DNA of 64,000 bases, from the NCBI GenBank assembly GCA_017450005.1, contig JAFSYM010000104.1:1-64000 (forward strand), read 5' to 3'. The stretch comes from Clostridia bacterium. GTDB lineage: Bacteria; Bacillota; Clostridia; Oscillospirales; Acutalibacteraceae. The notes beneath the pieces are model-generated. The model had not been told where the DNA came from and did not search any database. It worked only from the letters and a program-made list of their open reading frames with translations. Both the position numbers and the translations under genes were made by a program. The first letter of the stretch is position 1. The number at the start of each line of letters is the position of its first letter. Of this stretch, positions 40,401 through 50,500 are shown piece by piece.

Positions 40401-41336
40401 ATGAAAAAAATGTTGTCCGTCCTGCTTGCCCTTTTGATGCTGCTGAGCATCGCTCCGTTTGCCTTTGCCGAAGAGGAAAACACGCTCCCGCCGGAGCTTT
40501 GCGCAGCGTTTTATCTGAGCGGCTATGAAGAAAACGCTTCCACCTGTCATTTTGTGCTCATTTTGAACGAAGCCTTTGTGGCCGCAACGCCGGCGCTTTC
40601 CGTCAAAGTGACGCACAAGGTCTACGGTGACGGCGCTGAAGAAACCACCGACAGCTTTGACGGCTCCGCTGTCACGGTCGTTCCCGGAACATTTTTGCAA
40701 AACGGGAAAGAAGTGCAGCGTCTGCAGCTCATCGTGCCGAAAACGTTCGGCGAATCGGAATACACGACCTGCCTGGCGGTTGCCGCCGGCAGCTTTGCAG
40801 ACGCCGCAGGCAACACCAACGCCGACATCACGCTGCGCGAAGTCAATCGCGGCGGCATCGGCGACCAAATTTCTTGTTACAGCAAGGTCATGCAGGAAGA
40901 GCTGAGCCTCGACTGCGGACTCGGCGTGGGCGCAGGCGACAAGATCACGATGACCTGTGTTGCGGAGTTTCCGTTTGAAGTTCGGCTCGATGAGCAAACG
41001 ATTGCCCGTGTGCGCGGCTATGAAGAGGCGACCCTGACCTTTTCGACGCAGGAGGAAGGGGTGCATACCATCCGCGTTTTCTATGAAGGGCTGCCACTCA
41101 GCACCTATGCATTTACGGTCTACTCTCAAAAAGAGATCTACCGCCGGCAGCGTGCTTCCGCGTTTTCTGCGGTGGAAGATACCGGCTTGTTGGCGTTGAC
41201 CCCGCTGGCTGCGCCCCTGCTTGCCCTGATTTTGCCGCCGCTCGGTGTTGCCGCCATGGCAGGTCCGGTCGTCACGCTGATGAGCGTGCTGGAAGCGGTC
41301 GCTTCCGTCTTCCGCGTGTTCAATCTGCTGCGATGA
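40401..41336 (+). CDS. Secreted protein of unknown function with hydrophobic C terminus
   Basis: A 311-residue exported protein, ATG 40401 behind AAGGAGAG. Signal peptide (KKMLSVLLALLMLLSIAPFA). The middle is beta-rich, Ig-like (EVRLDEQTIARVRGYEEATL and similar) with no catalytic motif. From about residue 265 there is a hydrophobic, helix-prone region (LLALTPLAAPLLALILPPLG...) ending SVFRVFNLLR. It might be held in the membrane by this C-terminal segment. It is the only forward-strand member of the secreted set and has its own promoter and terminator. Confidence 0.8.
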   Translation: MKKMLSVLLALLMLLSIAPFAFAEEENTLPPELCAAFYLSGYEENASTCHFVLILNEAFVAATPALSVKVTHKVYGDGAEETTDSFDGSAVTVVPGTFLQNGKEVQRLQLIVPKTFGESEYTTCLAVAAGSFADAAGNTNADITLREVNRGGIGDQISCYSKVMQEELSLDCGLGVGAGDKITMTCVAEFPFEVRLDEQTIARVRGYEEATLTFSTQEEGVHTIRVFYEGLPLSTYAFTVYSQKEIYRRQRASAFSAVEDTGLLALTPLAAPLLALILPPLGVAAMAGPVVTLMSVLEAVASVFRVFNLLR

Positions 41337-41354
41337 ATTCCAATCTCCCACAAC

Positions 41355-41385
41355 GGGCCGCATGAGCTGCGGCCCTGTTTTTTTT
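41355..41385 (+). terminator. Terminator of the small secreted protein gene
   Basis: GGGCCGC...GCGGCCC with a 7-base loop, then TGTTTTTTTT. Confidence 0.93.
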
Positions 41386-41405
41386 GCGTTTGCCGGCGGC
41401 GAGCA

Positions 41406-41426
41406 GCGCAGTGCGTCGCACTGCGC
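41406..41426. repeat. GC-rich hairpin shared with 36196
   Basis: GCGCAGTGC-GTC-GCACTGCGC, identical in stem to 36196-36216 and differing only in the loop. Confidence 0.8.
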
Positions 41427-41429
41427 GTT

Positions 41430-41594
41430 AAGTACCCACTGATTAACTCGGATGCGCAAATCTTGACGGTAAATTTTCCGTCATTTTGCACAGAAATCGC
41501 TTGCAAACCGTCAGGTTGGCTGCGCGATTACTGTTACATCTGACGAAAAATTTCCTCGCCAATCTTCACATACCGAGTGAATCAGCGAGTACTT
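41430..41594. mobile_element. Second MITE-like inverted-repeat element
   Basis: About 165 bp bounded by imperfect inverted repeats: AAGTAC-CCA-CTGATT-A-ACTCGG on the left and CCGAGT-G-AATCAG-CGA-GTACTT on the right. Inner hairpin TGACGGTAAATTTTCCGTCA. No ORF. Its right end runs straight into the MITE copy at 41593 and replaces that copy's left repeat. Confidence 0.62.
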
Positions 41595-41790
41595 AGATGA
41601 AAACGGCGTTTTCTTCGACCGAAGGCTGTACAAAAGTACGCCGAGGGAGAAAAAACGTCGAGTCAAAGCATATAAAACATTCTATTTTCGATAGATGCTA
41701 ACAAAAAGAGTGCTTGTACCACAAAACCGTTTGGGATACAAGCACTTTTTATGATTCGCTTTAACGCTTTTCGCTAAATGCGACAGCCCC
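41593..41790. mobile_element. MITE-like element, copy lacking its left end
   Basis: Close to the copy at 35938 over its whole length from TTAGATGAAAACGGCG to CTAAATGCGACAGCCCC, but without the left GGGGCTGTCGCA. The hairpin AGTGCTTGTA/TACAAGCACT (41709-41750) with T-runs on both sides serves as terminator between the converging genes ending at 41336 and 41806. Confidence 0.8.
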
Positions 41791-41805
41791 GTTTTGCCGA
41801 AAGGC

Positions 41806-44382
41806 TTATTTCACTTTTACTTTTGCCGCAGCGGACGCTACACCGTTGAGGTTGCCGCTGTCGAGCACACGGATCGCGCGGACCTTGAAGTAATAGGTTC
41901 CGGCGTTCAGTTTTGAAACAGCCAGCGACGTCTTGGTGGTCGTGCCGACCTTCTTATAGCTGCCGTTCTTCGATGTGGCGCGGTACACAATGTACTGGTC
42001 GCCGCCGGAGACCTTGCTCCAGTTCACCGTCACAGTCTTGTTCTTTGCCGTTGCCTTCACCGTCTTCGGCGCGGCGGGAACGATGGTGAACGAAAGCGTC
42101 TTGGTGCCCTTGTAGTTGCCGATGAAGGTCACAGTCAGCTTGTAGGTGCCGAGATTCTTTCTGCCTCCGGCGTATTTCACGGTGTATGCCGTGCCCTCTT
42201 TGAGCTTTTTGCCTGCGCTGTTTTTAACGATCAGAGTCGGCGTCACTTTCTTGCCGGTCTTGGCAAGGGTGGTGGAGGCGAGCTTGACGGTCTTGATCAT
42301 GTCGATCGTCTTGGTCACTTTCTTCTTGCAGACTTTGCAGACGTAAACCTTGGAGCCGGCTTTCTTCATCGTTGCCGGTTTGATCGTGATCTTCCAGCTA
42401 TGGCCGGTCGCTTTCACGCTTGCGTCCTTGAAGCTGTGACCGCAGACGGTGCATTTATGCAGGGAATAGCCCTTTTCGGTGCAGGTCGGCGGAACCACGT
42501 CCACCTTGTAGTTATGGCCCGTTGCCGGAATCTCACGGGTAAAGGTCTTGGCGCAGACGCTGCAGGTTGCTTTTTCTTCGCCCGCCTTTTCGCAGGAAGC
42601 AGCCGTCACCGTTGTGAAGCCGTTTGCGTCGGCTTTGTGGCCGGGCGCGGGGATGACGGCTTGGGCGACGAAGACCTCGCCGCAAACGGAGCAGTGCTCG
42701 CCTGCCGTTTTGCCGTCGGTAGTGCAGGTCTCTTTGACCGCGGGATCAACAACCTTGGTGTGCTCGGTTGCCGCCAGCGTTTCACGGTTGGTCTCTTCGC
42801 CGCAGCGCTTGCAGATCTTGAAGCGATAGCCGCCAACTTCGCAGTCGAAGCCTTCGGGAACCTGCCAGTCACCTTCGTCGTGGCCGAGGGCTGTGCCGGC
42901 AATTTCACGGGTGATGGTGGCGCCGCAGCGCGTGCAGGTGCCGATTTCGTGCGCGTTGACCATGCAGGTCGCGTCGTTTTGCGCAACAAATTTAAAATCG
43001 TGCTCCGCCTTGTCCTTGGAGCCGACGTCGGGCTGCTTGTCTGTTGCTTGGCCGCAGATGTCGCAAACGGCGGTCTTGGTGCCGTCTTCTTTGCAGGTGG
43101 CGTTGCCGTCGGGGATGTAGTTGGTGAACGTGTGCGGGATGTTTTCGCGGCACTGATCGCAAACGCAGTCACGGTTGACGTCCACACACTTGACCTGGCC
43201 GCCGACTTCGTCGCAGCGCGAGCACTTATAGGCATGGGTGCCGTCTTTGTTCGGTTTCACTTCGCCGGTGAAATCATGACCGAGCGCCGGAACCACGGTT
43301 TGCTCTTTGATAACGGTGTTGCAGATGCCGCAATGGCTGCCCTCCGCCTTACCGTCCTTGGTGCAGGTGGCGGGAACCGCTTCATCCACCACGAGCGCGT
43401 GTTCATTCGCACCCAGCGTTTTGGTTTCCTTTTCTTTGCAGACGCTGCAAACACGGCTGACAGTGCCGCCCTTTGCGCAGGAATAATCCGCCGGTGCAGA
43501 CCAGTTGCCCCATTTGTGGCCGGTCTTCGGCAGCACGGTGCCGGGTTCCAGAATCTGACCGCAGACCGCGCAGGTCATCTCGTTCAGAACGCCGTCCTTG
43601 GTGCAGGTGGCAGGCACGTTCTTTGTGGTCGGCGTGTGCGCCGCAAGGGGCACGGTTTCCTGCGCTTTGATTGTCTTCTTGCAGGCTTCGCAGTGGCTGC
43701 CCTCGGTCAGACCGGTCGCTTTGCAGGTCGCCTGCTTTGCGGGGTCGGTCTTTACGGATTTGTGGTTGTTGGGATTGGGTTCGCCGTAGGACTGTTTGCA
43801 GACCTTGCAGATCGCCTTATCCACACAGTTGGCGGGTGTGCCTTCGGTGTGGGGAAGCTTCGGAATCACCGTGCCGCCGACATAAGGCGTTTGGCAATCT
43901 TTACAAGTACCGATGCCGGTTTTGCCTTCTTTGGTGCAGGTTGCGGGCTCTCCCGGAATCTTCACGTCGATGTTGCGGTGATTGTTCTTGTCGATCTGAT
44001 CCGCCGGGCCATTGAACACGAGCTTATCTGCATTCGCTTCGCCCTTTGCGCTGGCGCCGCAGACGGAGCAGGATTTGTAGTACGTTGCGGGACCTTTGCA
44101 GTATGCAGGATCCTTCATGTACTTATCTTCCACCTTTTCCGTCCATTTGTGTCCGGCTGCCGGTTCGTTCTGCTTCTTTTCTCCTTCACACTTCGGGTTG
44201 GAGCAGACATAGATGACATAACCCGGCTCCGTACACGTCGGTTGTGTGAATTTTTTTTCGCCTGTCAAATCGCTGCCGCAAGTCTTGCACTTATCGGCCG
44301 CGAGGGAGGTCAGCGGGAACGCGCAAAACAGCATCAGCACTGCAAGCAGAACCGCAACGCCTCTTTTGCAATTGCTTTTCAT
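41806..44382 (-). CDS. Secreted cysteine-rich repeat protein
   Basis: An 858-residue exported protein. I choose ATG 44382 (GAAAGGATGG upstream; signal peptide RGVAVLLAVLMLFCAFPLTS). Most of it is about 15-16 units of 35-60 residues with the pattern Cys-x(10-13)-Cys-x2-Cys-x(about 15)-His, such as PATCTKDGKAEGSHCGICNT then VVPALGHDF. Each unit offers four possible metal ligands, so zinc-stabilised mini-domains are likely. The last ~190 residues hold an Ig-like domain (AGGRKNLGTYKLTVTFIGNY) and a fibronectin type III domain (VNWSKVSGGDQYIVYRATSK). Unlike its neighbours it has no amphipathic tail (ends AAKVKVK). Role unknown; a flexible surface or matrix protein is likely. Confidence 0.85.
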   Translation of the reverse strand: MKSNCKRGVAVLLAVLMLFCAFPLTSLAADKCKTCGSDLTGEKKFTQPTCTEPGYVIYVCSNPKCEGEKKQNEPAAGHKWTEKVEDKYMKDPAYCKGPATYYKSCSVCGASAKGEANADKLVFNGPADQIDKNNHRNIDVKIPGEPATCTKEGKTGIGTCKDCQTPYVGGTVIPKLPHTEGTPANCVDKAICKVCKQSYGEPNPNNHKSVKTDPAKQATCKATGLTEGSHCEACKKTIKAQETVPLAAHTPTTKNVPATCTKDGVLNEMTCAVCGQILEPGTVLPKTGHKWGNWSAPADYSCAKGGTVSRVCSVCKEKETKTLGANEHALVVDEAVPATCTKDGKAEGSHCGICNTVIKEQTVVPALGHDFTGEVKPNKDGTHAYKCSRCDEVGGQVKCVDVNRDCVCDQCRENIPHTFTNYIPDGNATCKEDGTKTAVCDICGQATDKQPDVGSKDKAEHDFKFVAQNDATCMVNAHEIGTCTRCGATITREIAGTALGHDEGDWQVPEGFDCEVGGYRFKICKRCGEETNRETLAATEHTKVVDPAVKETCTTDGKTAGEHCSVCGEVFVAQAVIPAPGHKADANGFTTVTAASCEKAGEEKATCSVCAKTFTREIPATGHNYKVDVVPPTCTEKGYSLHKCTVCGHSFKDASVKATGHSWKITIKPATMKKAGSKVYVCKVCKKKVTKTIDMIKTVKLASTTLAKTGKKVTPTLIVKNSAGKKLKEGTAYTVKYAGGRKNLGTYKLTVTFIGNYKGTKTLSFTIVPAAPKTVKATAKNKTVTVNWSKVSGGDQYIVYRATSKNGSYKKVGTTTKTSLAVSKLNAGTYYFKVRAIRVLDSGNLNGVASAAAKVKVK

Positions 44383-44425
44383 TGGAATACCATCCTTTCT
44401 GTGTATATGATTCGAGTGTACTCTT

Positions 44426-44454
44426 ATCATAGCATGAACGCGCAAGAAAATCAA
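44426..44454 (-). promoter_or_regulatory. Promoter of the cysteine-rich protein gene
   Basis: On the reverse strand TTGATT, 17 bases, TATGAT, about 44 bases before the ATG at 44382. Confidence 0.7.
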
Positions 44455-44502
44455 CGTCTTTTTCTTGAAAAAACTGTGAATGGCACAAAAAAGCAGAAAA
44501 AG

Positions 44503-44525
44503 GAGGCTGCCGCATTTAGCGAAAA
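44503..44525. repeat. Isolated MITE end
   Basis: GAGGCTGCCGCATTTAGCG matches the terminal repeat of the 201-bp element (reverse complement of its right end, including GCGAAAA inside). The rest of the element is missing. Confidence 0.62.
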
Positions 44526-44530
44526 ACGGG

Positions 44531-44562
44531 AAAAGCCCCGGTGCCGAGGCACCGGGGCTTTT
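44531..44562 (-). terminator. Terminator of the giant gene
   Basis: AAAAGCCCCGGTGCC and GGCACCGGGGCTTTT form a perfect stem over a two-base loop with T-runs on both strands; it follows the giant gene's stop at 44590. Confidence 0.93.
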
Positions 44563-44589
44563 GGTTAGGGTTTATGCTGCCGTTTTTTC

Positions 44590-47500
44590 TCAGCGGCCAA
44601 AGCTGAACAGCCTCTGGAAGAACTCGCGGATCGCCTTGATCAATCTCTGGAAGAAGTTCAGGCTTTCACCGGTCGTCTGCGTGATGCTGCCGCCCTGCGG
44701 CGCTGTGGTCGGCTGTGTCGGTTGAACCGGAACCGTCGGCGTTGTCGGACTCGTCGGATTCGTCGGGGAAGTCGGCGTTGTCGGACTTGTCGGGCTGGTC
44801 GGATCAATCGGGTTGGTCGGCGTGGACGGATCGGTCGGGTCGGACGGACCGCCAACAGTGCCGGACCATGTGCCGCCGCTCATTTCGTCAAACGCCTTTG
44901 CGATGCCCGCGTATGCGCCTTCGGGATCTGCGCCGTCACCCATCGTGTCGAAGATCTTCTGCAGGATGGAGACAACGGTGTCGTAATCTCTCTTGAACAG
45001 GGCATTGACGGTGATGCCGATGCCGAGCATGTTCAGAACTGCGGAGACAATCAGTTCGGGCAGGTTGCCTGTGGTTGCCACGTTGAACAACTGGTTGAAC
45101 AGACCCTTCAGGGTGTTCACGCCGCTGTTCTTCATGCCGAGCAGGCCGCCGATCCAAACGGCGAGCGCCTCACGGTTCTCCTGATAGCCGAGCGCGTGCA
45201 GCAGCCAGGTCAGCGCAACAACGAGCGTGTCGCCCTTGTTTGCGGTCAGACGGGTCTGCGTGGTCTTGTTCGTGCGATCTTCGTAACCGGTCGGGTAGTT
45301 CTTCAGGTAGTCGTTGACCTTCTTATGCGTCAGCGGCGTTGAGAAGGCGTTGACTTCCTTCGAACGGGAGGTTGTCGTCTCGAAGGAGCCGGACGAACCG
45401 TACATTGCCAGCTTGTAGAAGTCAAGCGTCGGGATGGAGATCGTCAGCGGGCTGCCGCCGATTTCCAGGTTGATGTGAACCAGTTCGTTCAGCAGTGTGC
45501 CGAGATCCAGGAAGCTTGTCAGGTCATAGCCGAAGACCTTGGCCACAACGATGGCCACCTTGAACAGCGGAGCAAGCAGGTTCTGCGCAACGCAGTACAG
45601 GCCGCCGCTGCCGAAGAAGTAGGCCAGAGTCGGGAGCATGCTCAGGAGCTGATCGCCCGGAGCGCTCAGGATCTCTTCCAGACGCAGCGCAATGCGGTTG
45701 AAGATGTAGCGCAGAAGCTGCGTATGGTCGCCCTTGACGGTGTTGCGGAATTCAGCCAGCGACTTGAGCTGGTCGGCTCTCAGGCCGAGCGCTTCAAGCA
45801 GCGGGATGATCGCGGAGTCGTAAGCGTCGGTACCGGTCAGCGTGACCGCGTCGAGCAGTGTCAGTTCGAGCGCCTTTCCGTCGTTCGATTCTGCGGAACC
45901 GAGCAGCAGGAGCTTGAGGACATTTTCAAGCGGCAGGAACAACTGCGCGAAGGTATCGGCGAAGGTGTAAGCATCATTGACGCCCCACGCGGTGTCGGTG
46001 AAGTCGACCTCTGCCCACGAGGTGGCATCCTTCAGCGCTGCGTAAGCCGGCGTGAAGCCGATGGACTTGTAGTAGTCGGTGAAGTGTGCCAGGGACAGGT
46101 CGATCTGGCCGCCGCTGAGCTTTAGGATGATATCCATCGCACCTTCGAAGCCGCCGAAGGCACCGGCGATCTTGTTCATCAGGTTGCTGATCAGCGAATC
46201 GGTGAACAGGTTGTTCGCCACAAGATCCTTCAGGGAACCGACGTTCGCCATATCCATGATGGTGTTGATCACGTTGTCCAGACGGTCGGCCACGATGCCG
46301 GCGTTGGCCTTGGTCAAAGCACTCGGATAAGCGCGGTAGTCGGCGCCCATCATTGTCGGGGTGACCTTGACGTTCTGTACCGGCAGTACATACGGGGTCA
46401 GATCGCCGAACAGGGTTGTGATCACATCCAGAATCTGGGTCGGATCTTCAATGACATTGTCAATGATATCCTTGATCGTGTCGCTCAAATCAACATTCAG
46501 CGCGTCAAGAATGGCGTCCACATTCTCCTTGGTCAGGATCGCTTCGATCAGGGTAATCAGAGCGTTGGCCTTGTCGCCGATGATGTTGTAAAGCACGCCG
46601 GCGAACTTGGAGTTGTCGTTGTAGATGTCATACTTGTTGTTGAGCTGGCTCTTGAGCGTATCGGCAATGTTGTCGCCGTTCTGATCGCGGGAGGCCTTGG
46701 TTGCCATCCACTTCCAGTCAAGCGCGATGTTGATGTTCAGCGGGCTGCCGCCGATTTCGATGTTGCTCAGCAGCGAGGTGATCAGGTTGTTGATATCCGT
46801 GCTGGACAGGGCGATCGTCAGGCCGGCCGGAACACCGCTGTGTTCCACACCGATGAAGGTCTTGATGCCGTTTTCGCCGCCGCCGATGAGCTCAGCGAGG
46901 TCGATACGGATGGCCAGCGGGATGAGCTTATCCACAGCCTCAAGCAGGTTGTTGACCGGCGCCACGAGGTTGGTGATGATCTTCTCGAGGTTGTTCTCGG
47001 CGATCATGTAGCACAGATGTGCGAAGATCGAGAGGACTTGGTCAACCGGCGAGCCGAGGATGTCGTCCACACGGTCGAACAGCATGTTCAAAATCGGGTA
47101 GAGGACGTTGCCGTGGTTCTCTTCCACTGCGGCCTCATACTGAACCTGGTTCAGGAGAACCGCCGTATCCTTGTCGGTTCTGGTTTCAGCGTTCATCGTC
47201 TTCACGCCGAGCAGTTCAAGCAGCGGGATGAGCGCGTAGTTATAGCCGTTGCCGCCCAGGACGTTGAGTTTTTCAAACGCGGTGATCTTGCTGCCGCTGT
47301 GGATGCCGACAAGCTCGAATCTGTTGCGTTCGGTGCCGCCCATCAGGATCAGAGCGAGGATATCGTTCAGCGGCTGTGCCACGTCGCAGATCAGGTTGCC
47401 CAGATCCTTGAGCGTTTCGATCTCCCAATCGAAGTGGATCGCCGTCTGACGTGCCGGGCCGAGGTCGGTCAGGGTGACTTCTTCGGCGCTTTCGCCTTCG

Positions 47501-50500
47501 CCGATGGTCGTTGCGGTCAGACCCGCTTCGGTGCTGAAGTAGTCGTGTGTGGTCACAACGTCTTCTTCATCCACCGTGACATAGGTGTAATGATAGACCG
47601 GAACGATATCATAGGTCGTGTCGCCGTCGGTGTAGGTCGCTGTGCCCTCTCTTGCATAGACGATGTGCTCTTCGCCGTCCGCAGTGTAACTGTACTGATA
47701 CATCGGAAGCAGCGTGTAGGTGTAGCCGATCTCTTCGTCACGGAACGTGGCCTGATCCGCGTTCGCGCTGTAGTAGGTCTCATACACCGGTTCGTCGTCC
47801 TTCAGTGCCGGGGCAATGTTGCCGTCTTCGTCCTTTTCCACAAGCTGATAGGTGAAGACGTACTGCTTGTTGTTTTCTGCAACGTCGCTCCAGGTCTGTG
47901 CGTCGCCGATGAAGTCTTTCAGCTTGCTGCCGAAGAATCCGTCGGTGAACGCCTGCGGGGCGATGTCGAGGTCGGTGAGGTTGGTCAGCGAGCGGACATA
48001 GCCGAGGATCATGTCGATCGTATCGGCCGGCAGGTTCGCAAGCACCGGAACCAGCGCGCCCATAATCAGGTTGCCGAGGTCGGCGTTTTCGATCAGACCG
48101 TAGATCATGCTCTTGAGGTCGCCTTCCTGGCCAACCAGTTCAAGGATGGACGGGATCATCGCGTCGATCTTTGCAATGGCGTCGTTGAGCGCCTGCTGCT
48201 TGCCGTCCTCATAGGTGATGACCGTGTTCGCGCCTTCGGACTTCACGAGATCCTCCTGCTGATAGACCTTGAATTCCACAAGGTACATATTAAACAGCTT
48301 GAGCAGGATATCGACCACCGCGTCGGCCTTGCCGTTCAGGGACATCAGGATGTTATAGACCATATTCTCGGTGCCGTCTTCGTTCGTGGCCTCAATGCCG
48401 AGCGACTGTGCCAGCGAGGACAGAAAGTCTTGCTTCAGGAAGGCGGAGAGGATGCCCATCAGCGTATCGTCGATCTCCACGTGCCATGCGGACACGCGGG
48501 TCTGTTCAGCGACAAGCGACTCGCCTGCCGTGTAGGTACGGTCAATCTTGATCGCGGCGTTTGCAAGATCCTTGAACAATGTCTTGGGCAGAACACCGAA
48601 GTCATAGACGTTGCCGTCGTTGTCGGCGATCTGAATCTTCGACAGAATGTTGTTGATCATATCCACAAGGTTCGCGCCGCGTTCGTCGGCGATCTCCAGC
48701 AGATCGGTCAGGCCGTAGCTCTTTTCGCCGATCTTGATGAAGCTCTTGAGGATGCTGTCGATCTGATCCATGCTCAGAACGCCGTCGAGCGACTTCAGAA
48801 GGCCGAGCGCCGGAGCGAGCAGGTTCTTCAGGAAGACGGAGACTTCATTGTTCGCAATGAAGAACGACAGGTTGCCGAGGATGGTCAGCAGGGTTGTGAA
48901 CGGAGCGGTCTTCAGGTTCTGCAGCAGAACGTCGAGAACGTAGTAGCTCACCGTGTTGCGCAGCGCGTCAACGCCCGTGGTGTTCGCGTTCGCGGCGCGG
49001 CGTTCAATCGCAAGCTGGTGGCCTTCGCCGTCGAGCAGCTTCATATCCTTGATGCCCAGACCGTTGTAGAGCAGCTCGAGGATCGCGTCGTTGTAGCCGG
49101 TGCCGGCCTTGAGCGTAACAAGATCGGTCGTCTCGTCCACGCGAAGCTTCAGATCCTTGCCGGTCAGCAGGAACGCAAGCAGGCTGTCGAGCGGGGTGAG
49201 CAGGCTGTACAGGTCGTCCATAAAGACATCCTGTGCGGTCTTGTCGCCGGTCGCTTCAATCGTGAAGATCGGGTCAACGATGGTTTCCACCGTGCCGTCT
49301 TCAGCCGTCTCGGTCGTGCTGTGGTTTTCAAGGATGGTTGCCCATGCAATGTCGGTCCAGACTTCGTCGCCGTCCTCGTCGGTCGGAATTTCCAGACCGT
49401 CGCGGATGTAAGCGGTGAATTCCGGATTGTTCACTTTGTCAAGGAACGACTTCACACTCAGGTCGATGCCGATCAGCGTGTTGAGCTGGGCGGCAAGCGC
49501 CGGCGTGATGTACTGGCCGAGGATCTTGAGAACCGCGGAGGTGATGTTGCCCATCATATCCTGCGTGAACAGCATATCGCCGAGCAGGTAATCCACGATT
49601 TCTGCAAGGGTGGTGAAGTGCTGATCGTCAATGTTGATGAACAGCTCGTTCTGTTCTTCGGCCGGTTTCTTGCGCTCGGATTCGGCAAGGATGCCGATGA
49701 TGGCGGGCGCAGCCTTGGAGATGACGGTGTCGAGGCTGTCGATGACGTTGTCAACGCCGTCCTTGTTGTAGTCGATGGAGCCGAGGTAGTAGTAGATGTA
49801 CTCGGCAATCTCGGTTCCGTAGCCCTCTGTCAGCAGAACAAGCAGGGCGATGACCAGGTTGTAGATTGCATCCGGGTCCGCGAGGATGTCCTCAACGACC
49901 TTTGCCGTTTCGCCGAGGTCGTCGGGCAGAAGGCTCAAAATGAGGTTGCGGATGCTCTCGGTGTTGTCGATCGTCAAAGCCGTGTCAAGCAGCGTGATGA
50001 AGGTATCCGTTACATCGCCGACATAGTTGACGAGGTTGTGCATACCCGGATTCGTCACGGTGCCGATGTCGTAGACCTGCAGCGTGTCGATCATTTCGAG
50101 CGGTGCGCCGTCTCTGATCTCTTCGCCGTCAGCGACCTTGGCCATGAATCTGCCGAGCTTGATCCAATCGAGGTCAAGCGAGAGTTCAAGCGTTGTGTCA
50201 CCGATCTGGATCGAGGAGACGAAGCTGTTCAGGAACTCGGAGAGCTTATCTGCGGTCAGGTCGATCGTGATGCCGGCCGGAACGCCCGGATGCGCCTTGC
50301 CCAGGAACATTTCCATGATCTCTGCGCCGTCAACGCCGAGGTTGTTGAGGTTGATGTTGATTGCAACCGGTACCGCATCGTCGATCTGCTTGATGAGGAT
50401 GTTGACCGGAGCGAGCAGGTTCTTCATCACAGTGGAGATACCGTTGGAACCGATGAAGAAGCACAGGTTCGCAAGCTTGCCGAGCAGCGTGGTCAGCGGC

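Noticed and set aside
44590-44860. Sortase-type LPXTG anchor at the end of the giant and other secreted proteins
   Set aside because: No LPXTG or variant followed by a hydrophobic segment and basic tail; the ends are amphipathic helices instead.
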